Assembly: GCA_021234155.1 (NCBI GenBank)
Contig: JAJEKV010000033.1
Coordinates: 5,944,635-6,008,634, forward strand
Source of the DNA: Isoetes taiwanensis
Lineage: Eukaryota > Streptophyta > Lycopodiopsida > Isoetales > Isoetaceae
DNA length: 64,000 nucleotides
Direction: 5' to 3'
In this document: positions 46,634-58,814 of the stretch, in pieces
Position numbering within the stretch: the stretch's first letter is position 1
Layout of the letters: every line of letters starts with the position of its first letter
Notes under the pieces: generated by a model
Told to the model about the DNA's origin: nothing
The model's input: only the letters and a program-made list of their open reading frames with translations
The model's database searches: none
Program-made: the position numbers and the translations under genes

Positions 46634-47587
46634 CCTTGTGCAGTAGCAGGGCCCTATACCCTCGCTAGTGGGCCCCTATTACCCAGGATTGATGATATGT
46701 TGTGTGTGACGTGGCACTACTTGACCACGATGGCAGCCAACTCACTTAAACATGGTTTTCCCAATCCAACTCACTTAGGGTGAAATCACACTATGGCTGA
46801 CCAAATTTAAATACGTGGCATGATTGGGCATGTGTCTGACATTAATTTTTTTTGGCCGCTCAGTCCATATCACACTAATGATATATTTAACAAAACTTGG
46901 ACTTTTTCAAATCTAATACATAGCCTTTAAGGATGCCATGAAAAAATTATATGTATTAACTCTTGCTAATTTTAATAATTTCATCAGTTTATTTTTAAAT
47001 TAAAATTATGATGGCTATTAAACTATAGAACTAATTTCTATCTAATTTTCACTCTGATCGATTTAGAATTAAAATTTTTTATAGAAAGAACTATATATGA
47101 TTAAAATGTTTGGCTTTTCAAAATATTTAAAGAAACTTTTAGGTTAAAAATTAATTTAATCACAAATTTCAACATCATTAAAACAAAAATTTATCATTTA
47201 ATTAACTTTAACCTAAAACTCTTCTTAAAATATTTTTAAGATGGCTAAGAATTTGTAAATTGTGAAATCCTTATAGTAGTATTAAGTCAATCACTTATCA
47301 AGCCATCAGGTTTCATATACAAAATATCCTGATTGCCGAATTTTAAGTTTGTTAAATCACTGAAAATTGAAATTACGCGTATTTTTGAAATGTGTAATTA
47401 TAAATAGGTTCAAGTGAAAATTAGTCTAATTTAAATTGTAGAGGACAATTAATATATTTTTTAAATTTATAGCAAACAATTAATATATTTCCTAAAATAA
47501 ACAATATAGAAGGGACTAAAATCTCATATTGCTTGAAATAATCACCTACTCAGAGCTATTTATCTAGCGATTTATTTATTTTTGTCA
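46634..47587. other. AT-rich intergenic sequence
   Basis: From about 46840 it is very AT-rich with no gene signal. The 5 bp next to the LTR (CCTTG) would be one half of the target duplication, but the other half is lost with the 3' end of the element. Confidence 0.5.
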
Positions 47588-48255
47588 TCATATTAGGAGT
47601 TCCACCACCACCACTAGAACCGATACCAATACCACTACTAAAACCAATACCACTATGATACTAGGACCAATATTTCCATGTTTTAAAATAATGTTTTGCG
47701 TTCCTAAATGCATTTGTTGTCGATATTGCTGCATTTGTTCTGATGTATGCACTATAGAGGCAGACTCAATTTGATTTTGAGGGCTCAAGTAAAAAGGAGC
47801 ACTTGAAGGGATAGATCGAAAAGTAAGACCCGAAAGAGAAGATGGTCGAAAGTTAGGATAATTGGGATCCTTAACAGTCGAAACGGCATCACCAAAAGAT
47901 ATTCTAGAAAAAGGAGGTGTGATATCCCTAGAGATGATAGAAGCATCAAAAGAATGATGAGGAAATTGGTAAAGGTTATCAAGATTGGAGTCCCCTCTGA
48001 ATGCAGGGGCTAACTTTTCACCTTCAAGTTCTCTGTACTTCTGAAGGTAGGACTTGGGGGGCTCCAAATAATCATCAAAACCAAGGGCACTCATGGCCCA
48101 TATTAAGTCATCCCCATTGATGGACTTCCTTTTCTCACGTTGGCACTTGTCCTAAGCTTCGCATGTTATGAAGCTGATGAATTTCGACACGCATTCCTGA
48201 ACTGCTTCCTTGGCATCCTTGTTTATCTTTGCATTAGCAGGTAACGCTTTCATGA
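47588..48255 (-). pseudogene. NF-YB (CCAAT-binding factor subunit B) pseudogene, exon 2
   Basis: The minus strand starts after an AG acceptor at 48256 and reads [32 protein letters not shown], then TAG (48154-48152) where the family has Ser. It continues with [20 protein letters not shown] and [20 protein letters not shown]. These are the histone-fold helices and DNA/NF-YC contact region of NF-YB. The first exon with the REQDRFLPIANV block is not found upstream before the RPB6 gene. The C-terminal tail degenerates into repeats of hydrophobic Val/Leu. The nonsense codon and missing exon make it a pseudogene or retained fragment. Confidence 0.85.
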
Positions 48256-48262
48256 CTATCAT

Positions 48263-48950
48263 ATTTTTAACTTAAAAATAAACTTATATAATTAAAAATT
48301 ATAAAAATTATTAAAATCAAGAAAGATTAAATGATATATATAAGCTTATAATTGCATCCTTGAAGTGCTATCTATTTTATATGAATAAGTCCTGATTTTG
48401 TTGAATATGTCATACTATGAACATCCTTCAACGATCATGATCAGGTTAGGGTTCTTGCTGTAACCTTGCACAAATCCATCGATTTTCAGAAGTCCGCCAC
48501 ATGATTTGAGCCGCTTTTGCACCTAAACTATCATATCTTGCAGATTCATCACAAAAAATCCAGTGATTTTCAGAGATTTGAACATTTTTTTGAGCGGCTT
48601 TTGCACCTAAATCTATGCTGCAGATTCGTCACAAGAAATCCAGAAACTTTCGAACCGGATTTGAACCTTTTTGCAGCGATTAAGCCCTGCAATCCTTTGT
48701 CGAAATGCAAGATTGGAGCTCTGCCGGAATGCAAGGTTGGGGTTTTTCTTGGCACAGAAGGGGCTGCTCTTCCAGGTTCGTATATGACGTGGTGCCCGCC
48801 GAAAGTTGGGACAGGGGCAATGCCCCGTCCAAAAAATTAAGGGCGCCAAAACGCTGATTAGGCATTTGGCACCCTAAATGTGATACATGTCGCATGCCCA
48901 AAGTCCAAATGGCATGAAATTGTTGGTGGGTTATTTTTATTTTTTGAGTT
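48263..48950. other. Intergenic; short direct repeat
   Basis: The phrase GAGC(C/G)GCTTTTGCACCTAAA(C/T)TAT(C/G) occurs twice (about 48508 and 48593), each followed by GCAGATTC(A/G)TCACAA and AAATCCAG, a roughly 85-bp tandem duplication. No gene was found. Confidence 0.6.
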
Positions 48951-48967
48951 TGGCTGATAGTGTGATT

Positions 48968-49002
48968 TGGGCCTTAAACATTCAGGCTCAACAACTAGGG
49001 TT
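48968..49002 (+). promoter_or_regulatory. Site II and telo-box motifs in the RPB6 promoter
   Basis: TGGGCC at 48968-48973 is followed by TAGGGTT at 48996-49002, 40-75 bp before the RPB6 start codon. The pairing of site II and telo-box is typical of plant genes for ribosomal and other housekeeping proteins. Confidence 0.6.
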
Positions 49003-49041
49003 CTTAGTTTTAGACAGATAGATAGTATTAGAAGAAAAACG

Positions 49042-49883
49042 ATGGCGGACGAGGACTACAACGATTACGATGGCGGCGACGTTGGGTCCTGATTCTTTCT
49101 TTCCGTCTTACATTTAGCAATTTATTTTACTTCTGTCTTAAAGCTATGATTGTTTCGCAGATATGAGGAAGAACCAGAGCCAGAAATAGAGGTATGTGCA
49201 ATATCTGTCACTGTGACTAAACAATATTTGAGGCCTGTCTAATCTGTGGGTGTTTTAGGAGGAAGAAGGGGAAGAAGAACAGGCAAATGAAGAAGCCCCA
49301 GATGCTTTTGGTGGACCAGATATAGAAATACGTGAAGCTGAAACTGAACAACCACCTGATAAACCGCGTAAGACAACAAAATACATGACCAAATATGAAA
49401 GAGCTCGGGTGCTCGGTACCAGGGCCCTGCAAATTAGGTTGGTTGGAACAGTTGAATGTTTTTGCTTTTGGTATAGTGTGTTTTGATTTATCTGCTTTAT
49501 ACATCCAGTATGAATGCTCCTGTGATGGTTGAGCTTCAAGGCGAGACTGATCCATTAGAGGTGATGCTTTATCCAACAATTTATTTCATATTTAAAGACA
49601 TGCATGTATATGTGACATATAAGTATTCACATTTGGGTTGAACTGTTGCGATTTCTTTTCTCTTTTTTCTGCTTCTAGATTGCAATGAAGGAGTTACGGC
49701 AACGCAAAATTCCTTTCACAATCAGGAGATATCTGCCAGATGGCAGGTAAGATTGATAGTTGAGTAGTTTTTTCTGCTGCCCGCAATAGAGTCATTAAAC
49801 ACATTATTTTTTGCAGTTATGAGGACTGGGGTGTGGACGAATTGATAGTTGAAGATTCATGGAAGAGGCAGGTTGGAAATTGA
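49042..49883 (+). CDS. NRPB6: RNA polymerase subunit RPB6 (shared by polymerases I, II, III)
   Basis: Six exons were joined by frame and GT-AG borders: 49042-49085, 49161-49191, 49259-49437, 49509-49560, 49679-49746 and 49817-49883. They total 441 bp and encode 146 residues, the usual plant length. The N-terminus is acidic ([15 protein letters not shown], then [20 protein letters not shown]). The conserved core has [80 protein letters not shown]6 helps assemble the polymerase clamp. Every exon is intact, so this is probably the expressed copy. Confidence 0.95.
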
Positions 49884-50950
49884 CTGTTTACATTAAGATG
49901 CAGGTGCCTCTTGTTATCCCATAAAACATATTTGAATGTGATGTACATATAACGTATAGCTAAGAACAGGAGTGAGTTCACGAGGAAATCTTTAAAAGCT
50001 CCGTTATGGATTCACTATCTTGCCGATGTAAACAATCAGAAAGGGATTTTACCATTTGTGCCAATGTTTTTACTGTCACTCCAAACATCACATTGTGAAC
50101 GATGCCTTCTAACCAGTGCTCCCATGTCTACACTGTCTTACTCCTAATGAGTTTTATCATATGTTTAAGGCTGGGGTCTTGAAGATATTATGTTCTGCTT
50201 ATCTACCTTTAATTTCCATCTGCGATAAGCTTTGATATTTTCTATTTCTTAGTCGGATTTATCGCGTCATGTTTGCCATGGGCTTAGTGCTGCTGGTTAT
50301 ATGTTTATGGTTTATGGATGGATGACCATCTTGCAGCAAAGCCTTTTTTCATTAGTGGAACTGTTTGTGTGTTCTTTCTTTGCCTATCATCTTTGGCCCA
50401 TTTGAATTTTTGATGATACTTCTACAAAGTGTTATTTCGGTTATATTTGATTTCTTGGAGAGCAAGGCTGTGGTCACTAATTATTGGCGTAAATCTATGA
50501 ATGCAGTCATTGGTCCTCAAACAACTGCATACGATCTATCTGTATGATCTGTGGCACTTGTGTATATTTCTCTCTGCATTGAGGTCCAACCAGTCTAGAA
50601 TTGGATGCATGGATTTCTGCATCTCATTATACAATCAGCAAGTCTTGGTAGAACTTGTATTGAAAAGGAGACCTCTGAAGGTCGTCAAAAGTGTAGAGCA
50701 ACAATTATATCACCTATCTGAAACTAAGCTCTGCTTGTTTATCAAGCTTCATAGCCCAAGGTTTTTTCATGGGAGTTACCCTTTATATTGTGGATGGTGG
50801 TGGTAGGTCCATTCTATACATATGGTACTACGTGAATTGTGCTTTGCGTTATCTGTCTACAAGTTACTTGGGTATGTGTTCTATGTTGCCATGGCTTGTT
50901 GACCGAGTGTTGATTCCATTTAAATAGGTTAGACATGCCATAGAAGAGAT
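49884..50950. other. 3' flank of RPB6; no gene recognised
   Basis: The 3' untranslated region and AT-rich sequence. Short open stretches at 50365-50806 show no motif. Confidence 0.5.
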
Positions 50951-51859
50951 AGATTGTTTCTTCCAAATAGATATATCTTGGATAATTATATTGCTGTTGT
51001 AGAAGGTCTCTATTGGAATGAGTATTCTAAGCAAGATTGCATCCTCTTGAAGCTTGATTTTTCAAAGGCTTTTAACACTGTCCATTGGAGCTTTATAGAT
51101 TATGCTCTGGACAAAATTGGCTGCTCCAAAAAAACCATTCAATTGATTTATGGATTAAATTCTAGATCCCAATCACCTATGCTAATTAATGGTTCTCCTG
51201 GGCTTTCTTTCCATTAGCCAGAGGGGTAAGACAAGGTTGCCCCTTAGCTCCCATCATTTTTATTGCTGTCATAGAAATCCTTGCTCGAGTCATTAATCAT
51301 CAATATCAGAAAGGGAACATCAAGGGAATGATTCTACCAGATAACACTGCTAATATAAACATCTTGCAATATGCTGATGATTCCTTTAGTTTTCTCAAAA
51401 ATGACATTTCTAATGTCTCTGCCTACCTAAATATTACTACCAGCTTTGGAGCTGCTTCTGGTATTTCTCTCAATCTCAACAAACGTATTGGGAATTAAAT
51501 GTTTCAATTCTTCTCAAGCCATTACCTCTTTCCTTAGACAATAATATCAAAGGCCTGTGGAATCCCATTATTTCCAGAATCAAGAAGAAGTTGAACAATT
51601 ATGGTAACTTTCTTTAGCTGGAAGGACTATCATTGCAAATGCTGTTATTGCAAGCTCAAACATTTACTTCTCCTCCGTTTTGCTAGCTCCCAAATCTATC
51701 TTCAATTGAAAAAAATTATCAGGAATTTTATTTGGGGGAAAAAGCATTTGATCAATTGGAATTATGTAACTAAGCCTAAATCTAGGGGAGGTGGTTGTAA
51801 AAGTCTCTTCTTGCAAGGCTCTGCTCTATTTGGTAAATATATTTGGAGAGTCCTTTTTT

Positions 51860-52206
51860 AAAAAAGCATCGCATTAATGACGACATAACAAATATCATCT
51901 CATCTTCATCTCATCAATAGGGAAACATACCCATCATATACTATTTCAAATTTAAAGTGTGAGAGAAAGAAAAAAGTATGAATTGAATCCGATCAATTGG
52001 GTTCGGGTTGACCGGGGCCGTGCCAGGTTCTGTCTTGCTTCATCACATCTCTCTTCCTCGGGCCTATAGTTGAATTGGGTAAAACGCGCCGCCCACAACG
52101 GTGATATTGTAGGTTCGAGTCCTACTAAGCCCAGCTCCATGCAAATCTCTCGCAATAAGTTCTTGACTTGAGCAGTCCCCACCTGCTCAATTCTATTCTA
52201 TTCTAT
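51860..52206. mobile_element. Insertion carrying a tRNA-like sequence and ATTCT tail
   Basis: This segment interrupts the LINE reverse transcriptase. It contains a 73-nt tRNA-like cloverleaf (52060-52132). It ends in a hairpin GAGCAG-TCCCCAC-CTGCTC (52170-52188) followed by AATTCT and ATTCT repeats to about 52206. It could be a tRNA-derived SINE or a piece of organelle DNA. The left border is approximate. Confidence 0.55.
52060..52132 (+). tRNA. tRNA-like sequence resembling plant mitochondrial tRNA-Ile/Met(CAU), probably a pseudogene
   Basis: Exactly 73 nt fold as a cloverleaf. The acceptor GGGCCTA/TAAGCCC has one mismatch. The anticodon stem is CGCCG/CGGTG around the loop CCCACAA. There is a 5-nt variable loop, and a perfect T arm GTAGG-TTCGAGT-CCTAC. 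From memory it is close to the plant mitochondrial tRNA with anticodon CAU and loop CTCATAA. Here both loop T residues are C, giving CAC and losing the universal U33. That argues against function. It may be nuclear-inserted mitochondrial DNA or a SINE head. Confidence 0.6.
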
Positions 52207-53974
52207 TATGTACAAACCTTGCGGAAAAAACATGGTCACCTATTTGAGGAAGGCACACGAGTGGTCCACCCTGCTACAGTTTTTATTAGATATTGGTTGA
52301 ACAATTTTAAATTCAAAGGTCATCCTTCTAGCATCATCTTCCCTCCTCTACATTCTTTATTATTCAACCTGCTCCCAATATCTTACTTATTATGAGGAAT
52401 ATAGTCTTTGCTTGGAGTAAGATTTCAAGTTGCTTTGAACATCAAAATTTGAACTTTTCCCAATTGCATACATCTATCTTTTGAAATCCTACTCTATCTC
52501 AATCCACAGATGCTCCTTTGGCCATTAAGCATCCAAGGATTTACAAGAAATGGAAGAGTGTGGGGGTAATTACTCTTGGTGATTTAAGGGTTGACAATAA
52601 ATGGATTACCTAGACTATGCTCAAGAGGAAGCTTAGAGGTACCTCAACTGATAGGAAACTTTATAATTATATTAAAGCTAGATTGTTGGCTTTTAACATT
52701 AGTCCTATCTCTTGTCATATAGATTGGACCTGTAAAGGTAAAGAATACTACAAAGTCTCTTCTATATACAATCTGCTGGCCAACAATGGCAGATCTTCTA
52801 AAGCTAAACTTTATTGGAATCTTAGTGATGAAGAGGATATTAAGCTCTGTAAAAATATATGGCTTTTTTATTGTCCCCCTAAGGTCTCTTATTTCATTTA
52901 GCTTATGGCCAACAAAAGTCTCTCAAACATGGAAAGTGTTGCAAAGCATTTTAATCCCAGCAGACATATCTCTGGTCTTGATCCTATATCCCCTAATTGT
53001 ATTCTCTGTGGTAATTCAGCTAAATCTATGGAACATATCTTCCATTGCAAAAACTTAAGTGGCTTGTGGATTTGGTGTGCGGAAAATCTTCGATTAAAAA
53101 AGCAAATTATTTTGTTAATTATTTTATGCAGAATGATGCTTATTATAACACTATTGTCTTCACTATTTTATGGAACATTTGGAAGCACAGAAACAGATTC
53201 CTACATGGGAAGCACTCTATCTCTATATCATAGATTAAAATTAATATTATATATGACTTGTAAAATGCTGCTATTGCTCACAAAATATAGAATGATGACA
53301 ATTCTTATGATGACAGATGGAATAATATTGGATATTTCTGAGGTCACTATAACACATTTAGATTGCATTGTTTTCATACCGATACCACTAGTTTTGACTG
53401 TAGTGAGGCAGTCAAGTATTTGGGTCAGATTAACACTCAAGTGAATGCCTTTGAAGATTTCTACTGGAAATCAAAGAGATCAAATAGATTATTCTGAAAG
53501 CTCGAAGATTTCCCAGTCTCTGAGATATACAATGGGCCTATGAATTTTGCAAAAGCATATATCAGATGTATACACGCATTTCATCTTGCAGCCTTCATTT
53601 TCTGACCACTTCTCCTATCTCGATCCATAAAAGCTTGTCTTATCTGCCTTTTCTAAATATAATGTCATTTCCAGGTAATTGGCTTTTTTGTACACAGGAA
53701 TCAAGTCAAGAGTTTTCTATGCACAGTTACTATGGTTTCTCTTCAAAGTCACAATATGAAGATCTACTGGCTGAAGAACTGGCTGAAGAACTACTTCAGC
53801 TTTTTTCAGGAACCTTGGCAATATTTATGACCTTAAGTTGTTAATTGTTTATATGCATCCTTTTTTGCACATATATTATGCATTCCTCCTTAGTGAATTC
53901 TTGTATTTTGATCTCACTCTTGGATCAAATACTTGAATCATATGTATTTTTCAATCTATAATTAATGGAAAAAT

Positions 53975-54245
53975 AACAGATAAATTGATTAGAAGCTGCC
54001 CTTTACAGGCTAATAGAATTTTGAAGGTTGAGGGATATCATCTTGGAGGAAAGAATGATGGCATCAAATGCAATGGTGAGACGAACATAACTAGTTGAGA
54101 GAATATGTTAGACCTAATATAAGTAGAACCTACGTGGACCATTTATCTACATCTACACATATAATTCAGTTTGCCTAGGATATTTTGGTTGACGTGTCAG
54201 CACCATATGAGTTGTTTCAAAAAATCGGGGGTTTCATATCTTTTT

Positions 54246-54282
<37 letters not shown>

Positions 54283-55100
54283 CGCGTGTGTGTGTGTGTT
54301 TTTTTTTTTTTTTTTTTTTTTAAATGCGACATGTGTGAAGGTGATCGCATCCAGCAGAAGAAAACCATTGATCTACCAGCACATAATTGTTGAGACGGCT
54401 GTATATCTGGATGCACTGGCAGAGACATGGAGCAGCCCTTCAACTGATCAAAAGACGATGCATCTGTTAAGATTTGGAACCGTATGCTTGAGAGCGCCTA
54501 ACAGCCTACCGATCTGGAGAAGAGATCATCAATATATAGGCAGCTCCTGGAATCTCGGAGATTCAACCTATCCTGCCATGTCTATTGCCTATTTCCCAAC
54601 ACTCCCCCTCAGGCAATAGACTGCAACAAACCGAACTCCTCGCATCTTGAAACTCCGCCTTGCATCTTGAAGTAAAAGAAGGCAACTGATTCATTTGCGT
54701 CAGTCCATACCCATCCTTTGAAATTGCAAATAAGCAGGTGTATTCTCATACTACCAAGCTCTGTGTATATGTAAAGAAGAAGAGCCCCCTGCTAGCTGTA
54801 GCTTATGTCTACCATTTTTAATCATACATGCATCATCATACCATGCCTTCTCGCATACAAAATTCGAAGGGCCTGTCTTTGAGATCAAGATCCTCCTTTC
54901 GTGACGTCTCCATGAATTTCCATTTGTTCCTTGAAGGTGTCCTCAATCCTTGTAATGCAGATTCCTCAATGCAAGTTGCCAAGAAACTAAACCATTGCAG
55001 ATTTTTCTTTTTGCACAGGCTCTGCATGATATTGCTTATAATCAGGTAAAATGGCATCGCTGAGCCATGCTTAGACTTTTAGGTTCCTTATTCCAGATGT
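53975..55100. other. Intergenic with a GT microsatellite
   Basis: A (GT)n run with a T tract lies at about 54241-54321. No gene was recognised; open stretches at 54185-54619 and 54828-55049 show no motif. Confidence 0.5.
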
Positions 55101-55107
55101 AAATCCA

Positions 55108-55985
55108 TCCGTTTATCCCTATATTGCTGGACACCATTTCTTCTTGCTCATTCTGTTGCGGTGGGATTGTATAGAAAGTATTATCAGGTAGCATAATCAT
55201 GATTTGGCTAGTAGATTATTGTCTTTGAATTTTTATTGTGAACAAAATTGCAGGATAAACAAAAGGGTTCTATTGGGATTGCAACAGTAGATGGTTTGTA
55301 CCACACTTAGACATCAAAGGATAAAATGAGTGCTGAAGGGCCTTGGACTTTGAGTTAGGATGGTAAGCTATAATCTATTGCAGACGTTTATCACCAAACC
55401 CTGGTATTAAGAATATAATGCAGGTTCTTGGATCCAATTTTCTTTAGTGAATAGCCTGCAACAATGTGCAGGATACTAGGAGATTGGCTTCCAAAATTCA
55501 ATCATGAAGAATCTAGGGCACTAAAGGGTTCTCTAGACTTTGTGGGGATCAACCACTACACCACACTGTATCCAAAGGAAGCATCTCCAAATTATATGCC
55601 AGAGAGAATGGACATGGAGCAAGTGGGGTATTAGATTGAAGTAACAGGGATTAGGAGTGGTCAACTTATTGGACCAGAAGTTAATGGTCAATATATAGTC
55701 CCATGGGGTCTCAAGATATTGCTCCAGCATATTAAACTGCATTACAATAATCCAGCATTAGTTGTCACAGAAAATGGTAAGTCCCTTGATCCCTACTAAT
55801 CCAACATTAGTCGCCACGGAAAATGGTAAGTCTCTTGGTCTATACTTGAAGTCAGTCATCAAACCTTAGAAATTCTCTCATCTTTCCAGGTATAGAGACC
55901 CAAAGGACATGAAATCAACTACTGATTGGCAGTTTGATTGGTGGCGTATCAGTTATATGAGAGATTACCTAAGCGGCATTCCGTG
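55108..55985 (+). pseudogene. Glycoside hydrolase family 1 (beta-glucosidase) pseudogene
   Basis: Exon pieces appear in family order. At about 55108-55187 is PYIAGHHF, then after a frameshift LAHSVAVGLYRKYYQ. At about 55254 is DKQKGSIGIATVDGLYHT and a stop. At about 55433 is LDPIFFSE and ATMCRILGDWLPKFNHEESR. At about 55530 is LDFVGINHYTTLYPKE. At about 55690 is PWGLKILLQHIKLHYNNPAL, then VVTENG, which holds the nucleophile glutamate of GH1. After an intron comes RISYMRDYLSGI. Stops and frameshifts break it. The TENG exon end and its splice donor are duplicated in tandem (about 55748-55779 and 55798-55829). The N-terminal half, with the acid/base NEP motif, was not found. Confidence 0.78.
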
Positions 55986-56297
55986 ATATCCAGGTAATAA
56001 TCTTTGTTATAAAACAGAGAACCTAGCCATTCTTGCATGCATTTCACAACATGCATCTTATTTATCCTTACATTCATATGGCATAACATCCCTGATTTCG
56101 TGCAAGTTCTCTTTCTTATAACTGCTGGAACAAATGCTTTCAAGTGCCCACTGGTTGATCTCAACATTCATTCTTGGTCACTTATCAGGACTTAAGATGG
56201 GCTCAACATTCATAGAAGTTTAAATGTCAATTATAATTGCAGCCCCTGATCCAGATTATTGTTGTGCAAGCATGCAGGATTTGCAACAATTTAGGAT

Positions 56298-56528
56298 ATG
56301 GGTGAACTAATTGTGGTATCTCCATCCGCAGACAAAGCCACAGATAGCAGTGTAGTGAACACTAAGGAAACGGTGAACTCTGATGGACCTGAAGACTCTG
56401 TTACTACTGCTAAAGGAACTACATCAAGCTCCTCATCGGATCACCAAGTTGAATCAGCTGTGCCGAAGGCAGATGACACCATAAGCAAGCCTGAAAATGG
56501 TTCTCAAGACACCATAGACAGTGAAAGG
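56298..56528 (+). CDS. Possible exon of an unknown acidic, Ser/Thr-rich protein
   Basis: The ATG at 56298 opens MGELIVVSPSADKATDSSVV and about 55 more residues rich in S, T, D and K with no domain. GAAAG-GTATCC at about 56528 could be a splice donor. The codon pattern is more gene-like than its surroundings, but no further exon was found. It is uncertain whether it is expressed. Confidence 0.3.
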
Positions 56529-57826
56529 TATCCATTTTGCTTAATGTTCTTGGTAGATCTGCTAATGTTGGCCAATTTAAAGAAAGCTATAAAGTCTATT
56601 AAGTTGGAGAATGTGATTGTAAACTTGTTGTACTGCATGGATAGTTTGGAAAGGAACATTGTTTGGCTACGGTAAAGGGAGGTAATGCTTAAAATTGTAT
56701 CTGTGATCATAATGATCCAAACTGTCCTGGCATACATAGGATGTCACTAACGTTCATTGAATTTTGCAGATCATTATATTCTCTTTGGATTCCCATGCTA
56801 GATGTAGTTTTTTACATTGCATACTAATGCAAAGAATGTTCACAAAATGACTAACAAGTGGGATTATCGGGTATGTTTTTATGTTTTATGTAAGGCCATG
56901 TTGAAGTAACTACAACCACAACAATTAAACTTCTTATTATGGACCAAAGTAGATGCTATAAACCAAAATAACTCAAATCTTGCACCATTAGGATTTTATG
57001 ATTTTCCAAAGAGATCTACGCCATTAGTGCATAAATATTGTTATGTCTAAAACATAGCTCTTATGTCCAAAATAAAAGACAACTCCTTTTCCATTATCAC
57101 CTTAAGCAAAAAATAAATATCTTGGATCTGTCACGAAAGCAGTGTAGGTTATTGTTTTTGAACTATGCTATCAATTTTAAGGGTCTCAAAATACAAGCAA
57201 GTAAGCTAAGAATGTGAAGGGAAAGAAGACAGTTTGGAAGACAAAATCTCATGTGAAACTTCATTGAACCTTTAGCTATGTTCTAGTTTGAGAATTGTGA
57301 TTTTCTTTAGTCCTAGTCTCATTGTTCATTATATATTTCCTTCAATGGTATTTTGTTCTACAGTTGAAATCAATACATCTGGTAAATGGACATCTTTGCA
57401 TGTGATCTAGGGAAATATGTCTCAGCATTGCTTCTATCTCTATTTTTGGTGCTGCATTTTGTACCATATATGAATGTTCTATCCAAAATTGGCCTGGTTA
57501 AAGCTATGAAAAACTAGGTGATTTTTTTTTCTACATCTTTAAACTAATGATAAATCCTTGCTCTATAGTGTTGTTAGACTACGTGTTTGGATAATGTCCT
57601 TATTGCTTTATGACCTTTTGTTTATTAAAATACATTTTTTTTTTGGTAGAAGACTAGCATAGGAGTAATCTGGATAATTATATGATATAGAGCTAGATAC
57701 GAATTTGATAGGTTCGAGATTTTACTTTAATTGTAGAAATGGTGTTTAACCTTAAACGAACAATGAAAGCAGTTGTAATGCCGTACAAACTCTAGTTCCT
57801 ACTTCTATGTGGTTGTATTTGCAGCA

Positions 57827-57924
57827 TACAACTTGGAGCTCTACATGGACATACACTGACTTACATTCTAGAAAATACAACTTGGGGTTCTACACGAACA
57901 TACACTGACTTATATTCTAGAAAA
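57827..57924. repeat. 49-bp tandem duplication
   Basis: Two adjacent copies of TACAACTTGG...ATTCTAGAAAA differ at a few positions. Confidence 0.85.
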
Positions 57925-58021
57925 TACAAGCCAATGTATGAAGTTGCGAGTTAATATTTTCCCTTATCTAGGCTTACATTTAATATTGGCTTTATAGAAC
58001 TTACAAAGAATTTAGCGAAGT

Positions 58022-58277
58022 TATTGAAGACTATTCATTAGTCTACTTCAATATGCTTAGAGATTTAATTCGCAAGGGTATTGCATCTTTCTCTCTAACT
58101 ATAAGCTAGAGATTGTGTAAGTGATTACGTCTTAAACTTAAGCTATTGGTATTGAAGACTATTCGTTAGTCTACTTCAACATGCTTAGAGATTTAATTCG
58201 CAAGGGTATTGCATCCTTCCCTCTAACTATAAGCTAGAGATTGTGTAAGTGATTACATCTTAAACTTAAGCTATTGG
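58022..58277. repeat. 128-bp tandem duplication
   Basis: Two adjacent copies (58022-58149 and from 58150) begin TATTGAAGACTATTC and end CTTAAACTTAAGCTATTG. They are nearly identical, so the duplication is recent. Confidence 0.9.
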
Positions 58278-58814
58278 AATCCAATAACACATCTAGGCAA
58301 TAAGTTATAACTCAAGCATTCTTACATCATTGATACCATTCTTACACCACATCAATGGAATTCCAGATTAGCACTTTGGTCTTAGCCATCCACTGGTCCA
58401 AACTTAAAACATAGAAATTGCACTGCACCCCCTGCATCAATGCGCATATCTGGCTATGATTTCCAAAGGTGTCATATCTAGGCGTTGGAACTATATTTGA
58501 TGCTTTAGAACATAAAAATAACAAAATAGCGCCTCTTCCTACAAGGTATGTAAAGCGCGGGTAAAAAGAATAACAAACATCTCATGTCAGGGATCTCAAG
58601 TCATAAGCACAATGCTAGAAATAGGCTTGGTCCATGCACAATTTATAAACAGAAGAAAACAAAAGAACACAGAACAAAACCCCCCTTTCAAACCATTAAT
58701 AACCCCCGACACATCAAATGACCCAACAAGAACCATGAAAACGAAACAACAAGAAGAAACATGAAAACTCACTTTCGGGCCACCGAAGGGCAACCCTTCG
58801 TGCGCAGCACCTTG

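Larger units (their letters stand above)
50953..53460 (+). mobile_element. 5'-truncated, broken L1-type LINE
   Basis: The reverse transcriptase starts at LPNRYILDNYIAVVEG with LKLDFSKAFNTVHWSF and INGSPG. It then shifts frame into RQGCPLAP, continues with ADDSFSFL (catalytic box), then AGRTIIANAVIASSNIYFSS read across shifts and FIWGKKHLINWNYVTKP. It is closest to the LINE at 7702. The part after about 52600 has WNL and zinc-binding traces such as CILCGNSAKSMEHIFHCKN (RVT zinc-binding region). The insertion at about 51860-52206 splits it. Its 3' untranslated part may run to about 53970, where TCTATAATTAATGGAAAAAT resembles the 3' end at 400-430. Confidence 0.85.
56540..58800. other. Intergenic sequence; no gene recognised
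   Basis: AT-rich. It contains two tandem duplications listed separately and no coding signal. Confidence 0.5.

Noticed and set aside
51952-52182. Minus-strand 76-codon frame containing GLVGLEPTISPLWAARF
   Set aside because: It is the antisense translation of the tRNA-like sequence, a known source of false proteins.
54234-54443. Frame with poly-K and repeated TH residues
   Set aside because: It is the translation of the T tract and GT microsatellite.
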